A stretch of 64,000 nt of DNA from Mesorhizobium sp. WSM3626 (GCF_000513935.1 NZ_AZUY01000017.1:1-64000); one strand, 5' to 3'. Numbered from the stretch's first letter, positions 24,423-37,796 are shown. A program made the numbers and translations. The notes: a model not told the origin generated them from the sequence alone.

Positions 24423-27068
24423 ATGCGCACCGACACAGGCCAGGTCTTCAAACTCGAGGACTATCGCCCCAGCGACTACCTCATTCCGGAAACCAAGCTT
24501 GACTTCCGTCTTTCGCCACAGGCCACCGTCGTCACCGCGATACTGACCGTAGAGCGCCGCGAGGGGATATCGAAATCGGCTCCGCTGGTGCTCGACGGCG
24601 ATGGGTTGACGCTCAAGCGCGTCGAGATCGACGGCAAGATGGTGAGACCGGCTGATCTGCTGGCGAGCCCGGACCAACTGACCCTGCTCAAGCCGCCGGC
24701 CACACGTCGTTTCCAACTGCGGATCGAAACCGAACTGGCGCCGGCCAGCAATGAGGCTCTTATGGGCCTTTACCGTTCGAACAATGTTTACTGCACGCAG
24801 TGCGAGGCGGAGGGTTTTCGCCGCATCACCTACTTCCTGGATCGCCCCGATATCCTGTCCGTCTACACGGTGCGGATCGAGGCGCGGCGCGACGAGGCGC
24901 CGCTGCTCCTGTCCAACGGCAATCCGGTCGAGAACGGCGATCTCGCCGATGGCTGGCACTACGCCAGCTGGCACGACCCCTTCCCCAAGCCGTCCTACCT
25001 GTTCGCGCTGGTGGCCGGGAATCTCGGGCAGGTCGCCGACAGTTTCGTGACCATGTCCGGCCGCAAGGTCGAGCTCGGTATCCATGTCGAGCCCGGCAAG
25101 GAGGCGCTCGCCGGCTACGCGATGGATGCACTGAAGCGGTCCATGCGATGGGACGAGGAGGCGTTTGGCCGCGAGTACGACCTCGACGTCTTCAACATCG
25201 TCGCCGTGTCTGACTTCAACATGGGCGCGATGGAGAACAAGGGCCTCAACATCTTCAACGACAAATACGTGCTGGCCGACCAGGAGACGGCGACGGACGC
25301 CGATTTCGCCAATATAGAGGCCATCATCGCCCATGAGTATTTCCACAATTGGACAGGCAATAGAATCACTTGCCGCGACTGGTTCCAGCTTTGCCTGAAG
25401 GAAGGGCTGACGGTCTTCCGCGATCATGAATTCTCCGCCGACCAGCGCTCGCGCGCGGTCAAGCGCATCGCCGAAGTGCGCACGTTGCGTGCCCACCAAT
25501 TTCCCGAGGACCAGGGACCGCTGGCGCATCCCGTGCGGCCGCGCCGCTACCGCGAGATCAACAATTTCTATACGGCGACGGTCTACGAAAAAGGCTCCGA
25601 GGTGGTGCGCATGATCCGCACCATTCTCGGCGCCGAGGTCTTTCGCGCCGGCATGGACCTCTATTTCGAACGCCACGACGGCGAAGCCGCGACCATCGAG
25701 GACTTCATCAAAGTGTTCGAGGAGGCGTCCGGCCGCGATCTTTCGCAATTCGCGCTCTGGTATCACCAGGCTGGCACGCCCAACCTGACGGTAAGTTCGA
25801 CGCACAATCCGGCCGCACAGGAATTCACGCTCGAGATCGAGCAGTCGGTGCCGCCGACTCCGTCGGAAAGCCGCAAGCGGCTGATGCATATCCCGCTCGC
25901 CTTCGGCCTGATCGGCGCCGGCGGCAAGCCGGTGGAGTATGACCGCGTCGAGGGCGCCAGCGTCGAGGACGGCGTCATCCATATCCGCAAGCGCCGTCAC
26001 ATGGTGCATTTTTCCGGCGTTGCCGAACGACCGGCGGTGTCGCTCAACCGCGGCTTTTCGGCGCCGGTGACGCTGTCGGTCGAGCAGAAGGCCGCCGACC
26101 AGTTCTTCCTCGCCCGCCATGACAGCGACGCCTTCTCGCGCTGGCAGGCCTTCAACACGCTGCTCACCGATGCGCTGATCGCTGCCTTCCGCCAGATCCT
26201 CGGCGGCAAACAGCCGGACTTCGCCTCACGGCTGACCGAGCTAGCCGGCGTCATCGCCAGCGACGAGACACTCGAGCCAGCCTATCGGGCCCTTGCCCTG
26301 GCGCTGCCTGGCGACGCCGACATCGCGCGTGACATCGGCAAGAACATCGATCCCGACGCCATCCATACCGCCCGCCACGCGCTTGCGCTGGCGATCGGCA
26401 CGGCCAATGGCGAGGCATTTTCCGGCCTCTACGACAGCCTTGCCGACAAGAACGCCTTCAGCCCCGACGCGGCGAGCGCGGGACGACGCGCCTTGCGCAA
26501 CATTCTGCTGGATTATCTCTCGCTGCTGCCTGGTGGAGCGGCATTGGCGGCCGGGCATTTCCAGTCCGCGACCAACATGACCGACCGCGCGGCCGCATTG
26601 GCCGTTCTCGCGCATCGTCACCACGGATCGCCAGAGGCGAAAAAGGCGCTGGCGGCTTTCGAAAAGATATATGCATCCGACCCGCTGGTCATGGACAAAT
26701 GGTTCCAGATCCAGGCCAGCGTGCCGGGGCCGCAGGCTGTCGACGCGGTTCGGTCCCTGACCGCTCATCCGGGGTTTTCGATGGGCAACCCGAACCGGGT
26801 GCGCTCGCTGATCGGCACATTCTCAAGCGCCAACCAGACCGGCTTCCATCGCCCCGACGGCGAAGGTTACCGTTTCTTAGCGCAGACGGTGCTCGAGGTC
26901 GAAAAGCGCAACCCGCAAGTGGCGGCTAGGCTGGCGACGGCGCTCAGGTCCTGGCGTTCGCTCGAACCGGGCCGGCAAGCCAAGGCCAGGGAAGCACTGG
27001 TTTCGATCGCCAATACCGAAAACCTGTCGGCGGACCTGCGCGACATTGTCGAGCGCACGCTGGCATAG
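24423..27068 (+). CDS. pepN: Aminopeptidase N (M1 family)
   Basis: An 881-residue zinc aminopeptidase that removes N-terminal residues from peptides in the cytoplasm. Seen are the substrate-anchoring FNMGAMENKGLNIFND, the zinc site HEYFHNWTGNRITCRDWFQLCLKEGLTVF (HExxH plus Glu 18 residues on) and a C-terminal helical domain to residue 881. No signal peptide is present. An ATG 36 bases upstream is possible, but the ATG at 24423 (MRTDTGQVFKLEDYRPSDYL) has a better ribosome-binding region (ccaggga) and matches the E. coli-type N terminus. Confidence 0.95.
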   Translation: MRTDTGQVFKLEDYRPSDYLIPETKLDFRLSPQATVVTAILTVERREGISKSAPLVLDGDGLTLKRVEIDGKMVRPADLLASPDQLTLLKPPATRRFQLRIETELAPASNEALMGLYRSNNVYCTQCEAEGFRRITYFLDRPDILSVYTVRIEARRDEAPLLLSNGNPVENGDLADGWHYASWHDPFPKPSYLFALVAGNLGQVADSFVTMSGRKVELGIHVEPGKEALAGYAMDALKRSMRWDEEAFGREYDLDVFNIVAVSDFNMGAMENKGLNIFNDKYVLADQETATDADFANIEAIIAHEYFHNWTGNRITCRDWFQLCLKEGLTVFRDHEFSADQRSRAVKRIAEVRTLRAHQFPEDQGPLAHPVRPRRYREINNFYTATVYEKGSEVVRMIRTILGAEVFRAGMDLYFERHDGEAATIEDFIKVFEEASGRDLSQFALWYHQAGTPNLTVSSTHNPAAQEFTLEIEQSVPPTPSESRKRLMHIPLAFGLIGAGGKPVEYDRVEGASVEDGVIHIRKRRHMVHFSGVAERPAVSLNRGFSAPVTLSVEQKAADQFFLARHDSDAFSRWQAFNTLLTDALIAAFRQILGGKQPDFASRLTELAGVIASDETLEPAYRALALALPGDADIARDIGKNIDPDAIHTARHALALAIGTANGEAFSGLYDSLADKNAFSPDAASAGRRALRNILLDYLSLLPGGAALAAGHFQSATNMTDRAAALAVLAHRHHGSPEAKKALAAFEKIYASDPLVMDKWFQIQASVPGPQAVDAVRSLTAHPGFSMGNPNRVRSLIGTFSSANQTGFHRPDGEGYRFLAQTVLEVEKRNPQVAARLATALRSWRSLEPGRQAKAREALVSIANTENLSADLRDIVERTLA

Positions 27069-27273
27069 GCGCCCCCTGCCTTGTCCCGTACGAGAGAGGC
27101 CAAGCCGCCTCACCTCCAAAGTCCGTTATTTTAGTCGATTTTTAATCTTTTTTCGCCGGAGCACTGGACAAGGCGAATCACCTTTGATTCTTTAATGGCG
27201 ATTCGGAAGTGCGGTGTTGCCGGATCACCAGCACATAGAAATGCGGCATACTGGAAATCGGGGAGTGCCATTT

Positions 27274-29595
27274 ATGGCGAAGGCGGACGCGTGGGGCGCG
27301 CCCGGAGGGATGGCTTTTGCGCGTCGCGAGACGCGCAGCGACGGCCTTGCCGGGAATACGCGGCTCATCGCCGAACCAGCCTACAAGCGTCTTCTTGCGG
27401 CTGAACCGCTTTTGCGCCGGTCGATACCAGCCCTCATCGTCATCTTCCTCCTCGTCATCGCGGCGCTGCGCGTGCTCTCGCTCATGAACGAGCGCGACGA
27501 CATCGAGCGCGATGCCAAGGCGATCCTGACGCTGGGCGCCGCGCAGCTCGCCAGCTCGCTCGCCACGACATCGGACACGCTGCCGGGCGCCACCCAGGAC
27601 CTGCTGGAGACCACCAGCCGCCAAGGCGCGATGGGCCGCAGCCATGTGCTCGTCATCACCGACAGTGCCTTCAAGATCACCGCGGTGACACCACGTTCCG
27701 TGCCCTGGCAAGGCCATTCGCTCGACGGCCTCGTCCAGGGCGGCCAACCCCTATTCATGTTCGGGGATCGCGCCGGTGTCATGGAGGTCAACATCGGCGG
27801 TGAGGACTGGTACGCGGCGGTCAGCCTGTCCAAGGACAGGAAGGGAGCCGCCGCGGCGCTTGTGCCGCAGGAAGCGGTCTTCGACACGTGGCGCAAGACC
27901 GTCTCGCTCAACGTTACCCTGTTCGTGCTGACGGCCGGCGTGCTGATCATCATCCTCTATGCCTATTTCGGACAGGCGGCGCGCGCGCAGGCTGCCGACC
28001 GCATCTATCTCGAAGCGCATCAACGTATCGACATGGCGCTGGTTCGCGGCCGCTGCGGCCTGTGGGACTGGGACATGGTGCGCGGCAAGATGTACTGGTC
28101 ACGCTCGATGTACGACATGCTCGGCTACGAACCCTGCGAGACGATGCTTTCGTTCGGCGAGGTCGACGAGATCATTCATCCCGAGGACGGCGACCTGTTC
28201 GAGCTCGCCAACAGGATCGTCGCACGCGAGATCGATCACATCGACCAGGTGTTCCGGATGCGTCATGCCGATGGCCAGTGGGTGTGGATGCGCGCCCGGG
28301 CCCAAGTCATGGATCCGGAAGCGCCGGAGATCCAGTTGATCGGCATCGCGGTCGACGTCACCGAGCAACGGCATCTGGCGCTCCGCTCCGAAGCGGCAGA
28401 TCTTCGCCTCAGGACCGCGATCGAGAACATCAATGAATCCTTCGTGTTGTGGGATTCGGCTCAGAACCTGATCATGTGCAATTCCAAATACCAGCAGGAC
28501 AACGGGCTCTCTGATCGCGACGTAATGCCAGGCGTGACGCGCGCATCCCTGGAAGAGCGGATGCTGGCCTTTGCTTCGGAGCGCCGGCTTGCCAACACCA
28601 ATGGTCCGCAGGGCGGCGCCACGTTCGAGCGGCAGCTGTCCGACGGCCGCTGGCTGCAGGTCAACGAACTCAGGACCAGGGACGGCGGCATCGTCTCGGT
28701 CGGGTCCGACATCACCCAGATCAAGCTGCATCAGGAAAAGCTGGTCGACAGCGAGCGCCGGCTGATGGCGACGATCCATGATCTCAGCCTCGCACGGCGG
28801 GCCGAAGAGGAACGGTCGCGCGAACTGGTCGACCTCAACCGCAAATACATGAAGGAAACCGAGCGCGCCGAAGCGGCGAACCGGGCCAAATCCGAATTCC
28901 TGGCCAACATGTCGCATGAACTGCGCACGCCGCTCAACGCCATCATCGGCTTCTCCGAACTGATGGAACAAAGGTTGTTCGGCCGGCTGGGGTCGGAGCG
29001 CTACGAGGAGTACGCCACCGACATCAACAGCAGCGGCAAATACCTGCTCGGCGTCATCAACGACATTCTCGATATGTCCAAGATCGAGGCGGGCCAGTTC
29101 TCGCTGGACCAGGAACAGATCGACCTCGGTCCGCTGATCAGCGAAACCGTGCGTGTCGTGTCGCTGCAGGCGGCGCAGAAGGCGATCACCGTGGAAACGC
29201 GTATCGCCGACGCGCTGACGCTGTTCGCCGATCGCCGGGCAATCAAGCAGATCGTCATCAACCTCCTGTCCAACGCGGTGAAATTCACCGGCCAGGGCGG
29301 CCACATATCGGTCAGGGCCCGCAACACCTCAGGCGCGCTGGTGCTGACGATCGAGGACAATGGCTGCGGTATCCCGAAGGAAGCGCTTGGCAAGCTCGGG
29401 CGCCCCTTCGAGCAGGTGCAGAACCAGTTTTCCAAGAACCATGCCGGCTCCGGACTTGGCCTTGCCATTTCCCGCTCGCTGGCCGAGTTGCAAGGCGGCG
29501 CACTGAAGATCCGTTCCACCGAAGGCGTCGGCACGATCGTGTCGGTGCGCATTCCGGTGAAGAAGGCTCCGCCTGCGGTCAAAGCCGCGGCCTGA
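27274..29595 (+). CDS. pleC: PleC-type membrane sensor histidine kinase with PAS domains
   Basis: 773 residues. Two membrane segments (about residues 51-72 and 208-230) flank a ~135-residue periplasmic region. Two PAS-like domains follow (GLWDWDMVRGKMYWSRSMYDMLGYEP, then a PAS_7-like part near NINESFVLWD), a coiled coil, a HisKA box (SEFLANMSHELRTPLNAIIGFSELM) and HATPase motifs (NLLSNAVKFTG, DNGCGIP, GSGLGLAISRSL). The sequence style (ILDMSKIEAGQF) is that of the PleC/DivJ/PdhS kinases that act on DivK in the cell cycle, and its location near glnE matches what I recall for Sinorhizobium pleC. The ATG at 27274 has a ggggag ribosome-binding site. Confidence 0.8.
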   Translation: MAKADAWGAPGGMAFARRETRSDGLAGNTRLIAEPAYKRLLAAEPLLRRSIPALIVIFLLVIAALRVLSLMNERDDIERDAKAILTLGAAQLASSLATTSDTLPGATQDLLETTSRQGAMGRSHVLVITDSAFKITAVTPRSVPWQGHSLDGLVQGGQPLFMFGDRAGVMEVNIGGEDWYAAVSLSKDRKGAAAALVPQEAVFDTWRKTVSLNVTLFVLTAGVLIIILYAYFGQAARAQAADRIYLEAHQRIDMALVRGRCGLWDWDMVRGKMYWSRSMYDMLGYEPCETMLSFGEVDEIIHPEDGDLFELANRIVAREIDHIDQVFRMRHADGQWVWMRARAQVMDPEAPEIQLIGIAVDVTEQRHLALRSEAADLRLRTAIENINESFVLWDSAQNLIMCNSKYQQDNGLSDRDVMPGVTRASLEERMLAFASERRLANTNGPQGGATFERQLSDGRWLQVNELRTRDGGIVSVGSDITQIKLHQEKLVDSERRLMATIHDLSLARRAEEERSRELVDLNRKYMKETERAEAANRAKSEFLANMSHELRTPLNAIIGFSELMEQRLFGRLGSERYEEYATDINSSGKYLLGVINDILDMSKIEAGQFSLDQEQIDLGPLISETVRVVSLQAAQKAITVETRIADALTLFADRRAIKQIVINLLSNAVKFTGQGGHISVRARNTSGALVLTIEDNGCGIPKEALGKLGRPFEQVQNQFSKNHAGSGLGLAISRSLAELQGGALKIRSTEGVGTIVSVRIPVKKAPPAVKAAA

Positions 29596-29639
29596 GCGGC
29601 AGGCTCCGGCTGACGGCCCGGAGCCTGCGTCAGCCAGCC

Positions 29640-30113
29640 TCACTGCATGCCGTTTTCGTCGTCGCCTCCTTGACGATGACGGCCAAAGCGCCCGCCCTTC
29701 GGCAGCTCGCGGTTCTCGATCTTTCCGTCATTGTTCTTGTCGAGTATCGCGAAAAGCTTCTTTTCGCGGCCGCTGATGTCATCTGATGTCAGCGTGCCGT
29801 CGCCCTTGCTGTCGTAACGGGCGATGATGCGCCTTGCCATACGTTCGAAGCGCGCCTTCTCCAGTGCGTCGGCGAGTTGAGCGACAGTCAGTTTGCCGCC
29901 ATTGTCAGCCACGAGCTTCTTGAGCCGCGCGTCCATCACATCGGAGAACTGGTCGAAGGTGATAGTGCCGTTATTGTCCTTCATCGCCTTGTCGAGCCGC
30001 ATCATGGTGCGCTCACGCATGGTTACGCTGTCGACATTCTCGGCATAGGCGCCGCCGCCGACAGCTCCGGCCAGGGCGATGAAGGCAATTGCGAGCTTGT
30101 TTGTCTTTCTCAT
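29640..30113 (-). CDS. Periplasmic EF-hand calcium-binding protein
   Basis: 157 residues with a signal peptide (MRKTNKLAIAFIALAGAVGG, cleavage near AYA). Two canonical EF-hand loops are seen near the C terminus (DSKGDGTLTSDD and DKNNDGKIENRE) and a diverged one nearer the N terminus (DNNGTITFDQF). The tail is basic and glycine-rich (GGRFGRHRQGG). The ATG at 30113 is preceded by caggag. It probably senses or buffers periplasmic calcium; partner unknown. It is wedged between glnE and the PleC-type kinase and is probably transcribed after glnE. Confidence 0.85.
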   Translation of the reverse strand: MRKTNKLAIAFIALAGAVGGGAYAENVDSVTMRERTMMRLDKAMKDNNGTITFDQFSDVMDARLKKLVADNGGKLTVAQLADALEKARFERMARRIIARYDSKGDGTLTSDDISGREKKLFAILDKNNDGKIENRELPKGGRFGRHRQGGDDENGMQ

Positions 30114-30163
30114 GGTTTTCTCCTGTTGCATCGTCACCCCCGATGCAGCCGAACGCTCGTTGA

Positions 30164-33123
<2,960 letters not shown>

Positions 33124-33124
<1 letters not shown>

Positions 33125-34605
33125 CAGTGGTCCTCCCGCGCGGGGAAACTCATGACCACGGATAGTCCCGGATTGCCAGGCAACAGGTCAAGCCGGCCGT
33201 AATGGAATGTCATGACGGCCTTGGCGAGACTGAGGCCAAGGCCGGAACCGGGCTGCGAACGGCTCTTCTCCAGCCGTACGAATCGTTCGGTCGCCCGGGC
33301 GCGATCGGCTTCGTCGGGAATGCCCTGGCCGTTGTCGGCGACGGAAAGCCTGATCTCGCCATGCGTGCGTTCGAGCGCCACACGGACCGCCGGCCTGGAT
33401 GTGGAATCGGTTGAGTACTTGATCGCATTGTCGACGATGTTGGAAAGCGCCTGGCCGATCAGTTCGCGGTTGCCGTCAACGACAAAAGCACCGTTCACCT
33501 CGGCGTCCAGCGCAACGCCAGCCTCCTCGGCCACGGGCTCGTAGAGTTCGACCACATCACGCACGGCCGCCGCCAGATCGACGCGGTTGGTGTGCTCGGA
33601 AGAATACCCAGCTTCCAGCCGGGAGATCATCAGGATGGCGTTGAAGGTTTTTATCAGCTGGTCAGACTCGGCTATGGTGCCTTCCAGCGCCTGCCGATAG
33701 TCCGATGTTTTCTGCTTGCCGGAAAGCGTCGCTTCGGCCCGGTTGCGCAGCCGGGTCAGCGGCGTCTTCAGGTCATGCGCGATGTTGTCGGATACCTGCT
33801 TCAGGCCTTCGTTGAGCGTGGAGATCCTGGCCAGCATGACATTGAGGTTTTCCGATAGCCGGTCGAACTCGTCACCGGCGCCGGTCACCGGCAACCGGCC
33901 ACTGAGATCACCGCCCATAATGCGCCGGCTTGCCTCGGAAACCCCGTCGATACGCTTCAATGCCGCGCGGCCAACAAAGAACCAGATCAGGATGCCGCCC
34001 ACCCCCATCATGCCGAGCGCCAGCACCAGCGAACGGCGGATGACGGCACGGAACCGCTCGGGTTCGCCGAGATCGCGGCCGACCAGCATGATCATCTGGT
34101 TCGGCAGCCGCAGCACCAGGGCAATGGCGTTGTGACCCTTTTCGCCTTCGGCCTGCGGCGGCGCATTATCGCCAGTCGAAGGAGGCGTCGCCTGGTCCGA
34201 CGTTCCGCTGCGCAGGCGATCAAGCTCACCCTCGCCGAAGCGCTTGTAGGAGAACGGCTCGGTCGTCCAGCCCTCGGTGTCGATCACCCCAGGTTCAAGA
34301 CTCTGCACATTGCCTGTCAGGATCTGGCCGTTGGCATCGGCGATCAGATAGAGGTTGGCGCCGGGCTGGCGCGAGCGGGCCTCGACCACGCGGACCAATA
34401 CCGGCAGACCTCCGCGCTGATAGGCGCGGGCAAGGCCGAGCACTTCGTCGTTGATGGTCTCCTGCGTCTGCGCCGTCAACATGCGCGCCGAGAGCGAAGT
34501 CATGTAGAGGACGAGCAGCACCGCGCAGAGTGCAAAGAGCAGGAGATACAGCGCCGAAAGCCGTGCGGCCGTCGTCTTCATGATGGCGGGCACGGAAAGC
34601 GCCAT
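33124..34605 (-). CDS. Two-component sensor histidine kinase
   Basis: 493 residues. One membrane segment near residues 13-35 (SALYLLLFALCAVLLVLYM), a periplasmic loop of ~140 residues, a second membrane segment (LVLALGMMGVGGILIWFFVG), a HAMP region, the H box VSDNIAHDLKTPLTRL and HATPase motifs (NIVDNAIKYS, DNGQGIP, GSGLGLSLAKAV). It is cotranscribed with the response regulator 8 bases upstream and overlaps glnE downstream. An internal ATG 24 bases on could also start it. The stimulus is unknown; co-transcription with glnE hints at nutrient or envelope sensing, but this is inference. Confidence 0.9.
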
Positions 34606-34613
34606 GCTGCCGC

Positions 34614-35288
34614 CTAGCCGCCCTTCAGCATGTAGCCGGCGCCGCGAACCGTGTGCAGGATGGGCTTGTCGAAACCCTTTTCGATCTTGCCGCGTAGCCG
34701 CGAGACGTGGACATCGATGACATTGGTCTGCGGATCGAAATGATAATCCCAGACATTTTCGAGCAGCATGGTGCGCGTCACCACCTGGCCGGCATGGCGC
34801 ATAAGATATTCGAGCAGACGGAATTCGCGTGGCTGCAGCGTGATCTCGCGCGCCGCCCGGCGGACGGAATGCGATAGCCTGTCGAGTTCAAGGTCGCCAA
34901 CCCGGTAGACGGTCTCGGCCTCCTTGGCGCTGGCGCGTCGATTCAGCACCTCGACGCGCGCCAGAAGTTCGGAAAAGGCATAGGGCTTGGTGAGATAGTC
35001 GTCGCCGCCGGCGCGCAGGCCAGTGACCCGGTCATCGACCTCGCCCAGCGCCGACAGGATGAGCACCGGCGTCGTGTTGCCCCTGGAGCGGAGAGCGGCA
35101 ATGACGGATAGGCCGTCGCGGCGCGGCATCATCCGATCGATGACCATCACGTCATAGTCACCCGCATCGGCAAGCGCGAAGCCGGTCTCGCCGTCACCCG
35201 CGACATGCGCGGTATGACCCGCTTCCGTGAAGGCTTTCTGCAGATAATCCGCAGCCTCGCGATCGTCTTCTATGACGAGAATCTTCAT
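34614..35288 (-). CDS. OmpR/PhoB-family response regulator
   Basis: 224 residues. The receiver domain starts MKILVIEDDREAADYL, with the phosphorylated aspartate in VMVIDRMMP and the conserved Lys in YLTKPYAF. The C-terminal winged helix has EFRLLEYLMRHAGQVVTRTMLLENVWDYHFDPQTNVIDVHVSRLRGKIE (shown by its order of helices). The ATG at 35288 is the natural receiver start. It is the first gene of the regulator-kinase-glnE unit. Confidence 0.93.
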   Translation of the reverse strand: MKILVIEDDREAADYLQKAFTEAGHTAHVAGDGETGFALADAGDYDVMVIDRMMPRRDGLSVIAALRSRGNTTPVLILSALGEVDDRVTGLRAGGDDYLTKPYAFSELLARVEVLNRRASAKEAETVYRVGDLELDRLSHSVRRAAREITLQPREFRLLEYLMRHAGQVVTRTMLLENVWDYHFDPQTNVIDVHVSRLRGKIEKGFDKPILHTVRGAGYMLKGG

Positions 35289-35640
35289 AGGGCCGTTATA
35301 CGCGATTTCGCTGGAAGGTTGAGTAGCCGGCATCTGCATTTTAGCCTTTGCCAAAGCACATCGCGATCAAGAGGATCGAGAGCGCGCGCGATAAAATCTT
35401 TGTTCCGTGGCGTCGTTACGCCCGACATGCCGGTTCCCGGTCATGTCGTTACCCGCAACCACCGACCAATCGGCTTCGGGCACGAGGGCGTGATGGGCAG
35501 TCATATGCGGGCGCGGCAGCGGGCGATGGGAAGCCCGCTGCCGCTGAAGAAGAGCGCGATGACTGACTAACGGGCTCTCCTTCTTGCTTTCCCATGCGGC
35601 GACTCGGGGGTGCTGAAACCGCCGCATTGGAAAAGTCGTC
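35289..35640. other. 350-base spacer with a 12-bp perfect hairpin
   Basis: This lies between the degP stop and the response-regulator start (both minus strand). It contains gcggcagcgggc (35513-35524) and its exact complement gcccgctgccgc (35533-35544) around an 8-base loop, about 100 bases beyond the degP stop. No T run follows on either strand. Open frames here look non-coding. The response-regulator promoter should lie near 35289-35400. Confidence 0.5.
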
Positions 35641-37197
35641 TCAGCCCTTGGCCACCGGCAGCGCGACGAAGCGGTTGTTGTCGTCGCGGGAGATCTGCAT
35701 CAGCACCGACTTGCGTCCGGATTTGACCGCATCGGCCATGGCCTTGGTGACGTCTTCTGTGCCGTTGACCTCCGCCGAGTTGACCGCGGTGATGACGTCG
35801 CCCGGCTGGATGCCGCGATCGGCGGCGGCGCTGTCTGGGTCGACGTCGGTCACCACCAGACCCTTGCCGTTTTCGGACTTAGTGACGGTGAGGCCGAGAT
35901 CTGCCAGCGTGTCCGGCTTTGCCGGAGCGGCGGGTTGCTGCTGCTGGTCGCCCGACGCCTGCTTGTCGCTGGCGGGCAGCTTGCCGAGATCGACCTTGAC
36001 CGTCTGGCCCTTGCCGTCACGCCACACGGTGACGTCAACCGACTTGCCCGGCGAATAGGCGCCGATCAGGCGGGCGAGTTCCTTCGGCGAGGCAACGTCC
36101 TTGCCATCGACCTGGGTGATGACATCACCTGCGGTAATGCCGGCCTTTTTGCCGGGGCCATCATCCTGGGCGCTCGAAACCAGGGCGCCATTGTTGGACT
36201 TCAGACCGAGCGATTCGGCAATATCGGAGGTGACCGGCTGGATTTCGACACCGAGCCAGCCGCGCTGGACCGCGCCATTCTTCATCAGGTCTCCGACGAC
36301 CTGCTTGGCGGTCGAGGCAGGAATGTCGAAGGCGATGCCGACGCTGCCGCCCGAGGGCGAGAAGATGGCGGTGTTGATGCCGACCACCTGGCCGTTGAGA
36401 TTGAAGGTCGGGCCGCCCGAATTGCCGCGGTTGACCGAGGCATCGATCTGGAGGAAATCGTCATAGGGGCCGGCGCCGATATCGCGGCCGCGCGCCGAAA
36501 CGATGCCGGCGGTAACGGTGCCGCCGAGGCCGAACGGGTTGCCGACAGCCACGACCCAGTCGCCGACGCGAACCTTGGATTCGTCGGCGAAGTCGACATA
36601 GGTGAATTTGCCGCCGCCGTCGACCTTGAGCACGGCGAGGTCGGTGCGCGGATCGGTGCCGACCAGCTTGGCGTCGAGTTCCTTACCGTCATTGGTCACC
36701 ACGGTGAAGGCGGTGCCTTCTTCAACGACGTGGTTGTTGGTGACGAGATAACCGTCTTCGGAAATGAAGAAGCCGGAGCCCTGCGCCACCGGGCGCGGCT
36801 GATCGTTGTTGCGGTCGCGGTGGCCGAAGCGGCGGTGACCTTCGTCGTTCTGACCACCCTGGTCCTGGTCACCAAAGCCACGGAATTCCTTGAAGAAGCG
36901 GCGCAGCTGCGGATTGTTGGGAAGATTGTCGAAACCGCCCTGATCGTCGGAACCGTCATCGGCTGTCGGTTGCAGCTTGGCCTTGACCTTGACACTGACC
37001 ACGGCTGGCGAAACGCGCTCAACGACATCGGCGAAGCTCGGGACCTGCGGAGCCTCGACACGCACGGCGTCAGCCAGAACGGGGCTGGTTCCACTGGTCA
37101 GCGCGCCAAATCCGATCGCGCCGGCGACAGCGACGGACGCGACGGCAGCCAGAAGACGCTTGCGGGTGAGGGAATATGAATTGGGGGCAATATTCAT
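35641..37197 (-). CDS. degP: Periplasmic Do-like serine protease DegP/HtrA
   Basis: 518 residues. The N terminus is an uncleaved anchor or signal peptide (RKRLLAAVASVAVAGAIGFG). The trypsin-like domain has its triad in VTNNHVVEEGT (His), DPRTDLAVLKV (Asp) and RGNSGGPTFNLNG (Ser). Two PDZ domains follow (GWLGVEIQPVTSDIAESLGL; GLVVTDVDPDSAAADRGIQPGDVI). A Gln/Asp/His/Arg-rich insert (around residues 108-135, GQNDEGHRRFGHRDRNNDQ) lies in the early protease domain, as in many rhizobial DegP1. It degrades and refolds damaged envelope proteins. The ATG at 37197 is preferred to one 21 bases upstream. Confidence 0.95.
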   Translation of the reverse strand: MNIAPNSYSLTRKRLLAAVASVAVAGAIGFGALTSGTSPVLADAVRVEAPQVPSFADVVERVSPAVVSVKVKAKLQPTADDGSDDQGGFDNLPNNPQLRRFFKEFRGFGDQDQGGQNDEGHRRFGHRDRNNDQPRPVAQGSGFFISEDGYLVTNNHVVEEGTAFTVVTNDGKELDAKLVGTDPRTDLAVLKVDGGGKFTYVDFADESKVRVGDWVVAVGNPFGLGGTVTAGIVSARGRDIGAGPYDDFLQIDASVNRGNSGGPTFNLNGQVVGINTAIFSPSGGSVGIAFDIPASTAKQVVGDLMKNGAVQRGWLGVEIQPVTSDIAESLGLKSNNGALVSSAQDDGPGKKAGITAGDVITQVDGKDVASPKELARLIGAYSPGKSVDVTVWRDGKGQTVKVDLGKLPASDKQASGDQQQQPAAPAKPDTLADLGLTVTKSENGKGLVVTDVDPDSAAADRGIQPGDVITAVNSAEVNGTEDVTKAMADAVKSGRKSVLMQISRDDNNRFVALPVAKG

Positions 37198-37328
37198 GGA
37201 TCTCTTATCCTCTTTCAAACGGACGCGCCTTGATCGGCATCCTCAAGAAACGAGAATTAGAGCGGCGCACATTACGACGCCATTTCCGGCACATGAAACT
37301 TTGGTAATGTTAGCGCGCGACTGGGCTG

Positions 37329-37796
37329 TCAGTCGCGGTGCAGGATCGCGTCCAATGTCGCCTGCTCGTCGGCTGACAGGGATTTCGTCGCCAGCGTCCG
37401 GCGCGATCGCGCGCTTAGAGCGATAAATACGCCTCCCACCAGCAGCAACAGAACCGGCGTGCCCCACAGCAACGCGTTGCGCAGGTCGAAGCGCGGCTTC
37501 AGCAGCACGAACTCGCCGTAGCGGGAAACCACGTAGTCCATCACCTGCTGGTCGGTATCGCCGGCGACGAGGCGCTGGCGCACCAGGATACGCAGGTCGC
37601 GAGCAAGGTCGGCGTCGGATTCGTCGATCGACTGATTCTGGCAGACCATGCAGCGCAAGCCTTCCGACAGCGCCCGGGCTCTCGCCTCGAGTGCTGTGTC
37701 GGCCAGCATCTCGTCGGGCTTCACCGCCAGCGCCGTGCCGACGAAGAGCAACGCCAGCAGCAGGACAATCGATGTCAGTGAAAACCTCGCCCTCAT
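37329..37796 (-). CDS. cycL: Cytochrome c maturation protein CycL/CcmH
   Basis: 155 residues: signal peptide (SIVLLLALLFVGTALA), a thiol-reductase-like domain with LRCMVCQNQSI (the CxxC that reduces apocytochrome c), then a C-terminal membrane anchor (LLWGTPVLLLLVGGVFIAL). It acts in the periplasm and prepares the haem-binding CxxCH of apocytochromes for ligation by CcmF. The ATG overlaps the cycK stop (ATGA), the last step of the cycHJKL operon. Confidence 0.95.
   Translation of the reverse strand: MRARFSLTSIVLLLALLFVGTALAVKPDEMLADTALEARARALSEGLRCMVCQNQSIDESDADLARDLRILVRQRLVAGDTDQQVMDYVVSRYGEFVLLKPRFDLRNALLWGTPVLLLLVGGVFIALSARSRRTLATKSLSADEQATLDAILHRD

Noticed and set aside
24270..26120. 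A 616-residue minus-strand frame opposite pepN
   Set aside because: It is antisense to a well-conserved aminopeptidase and shows the low-complexity composition of mirror frames.
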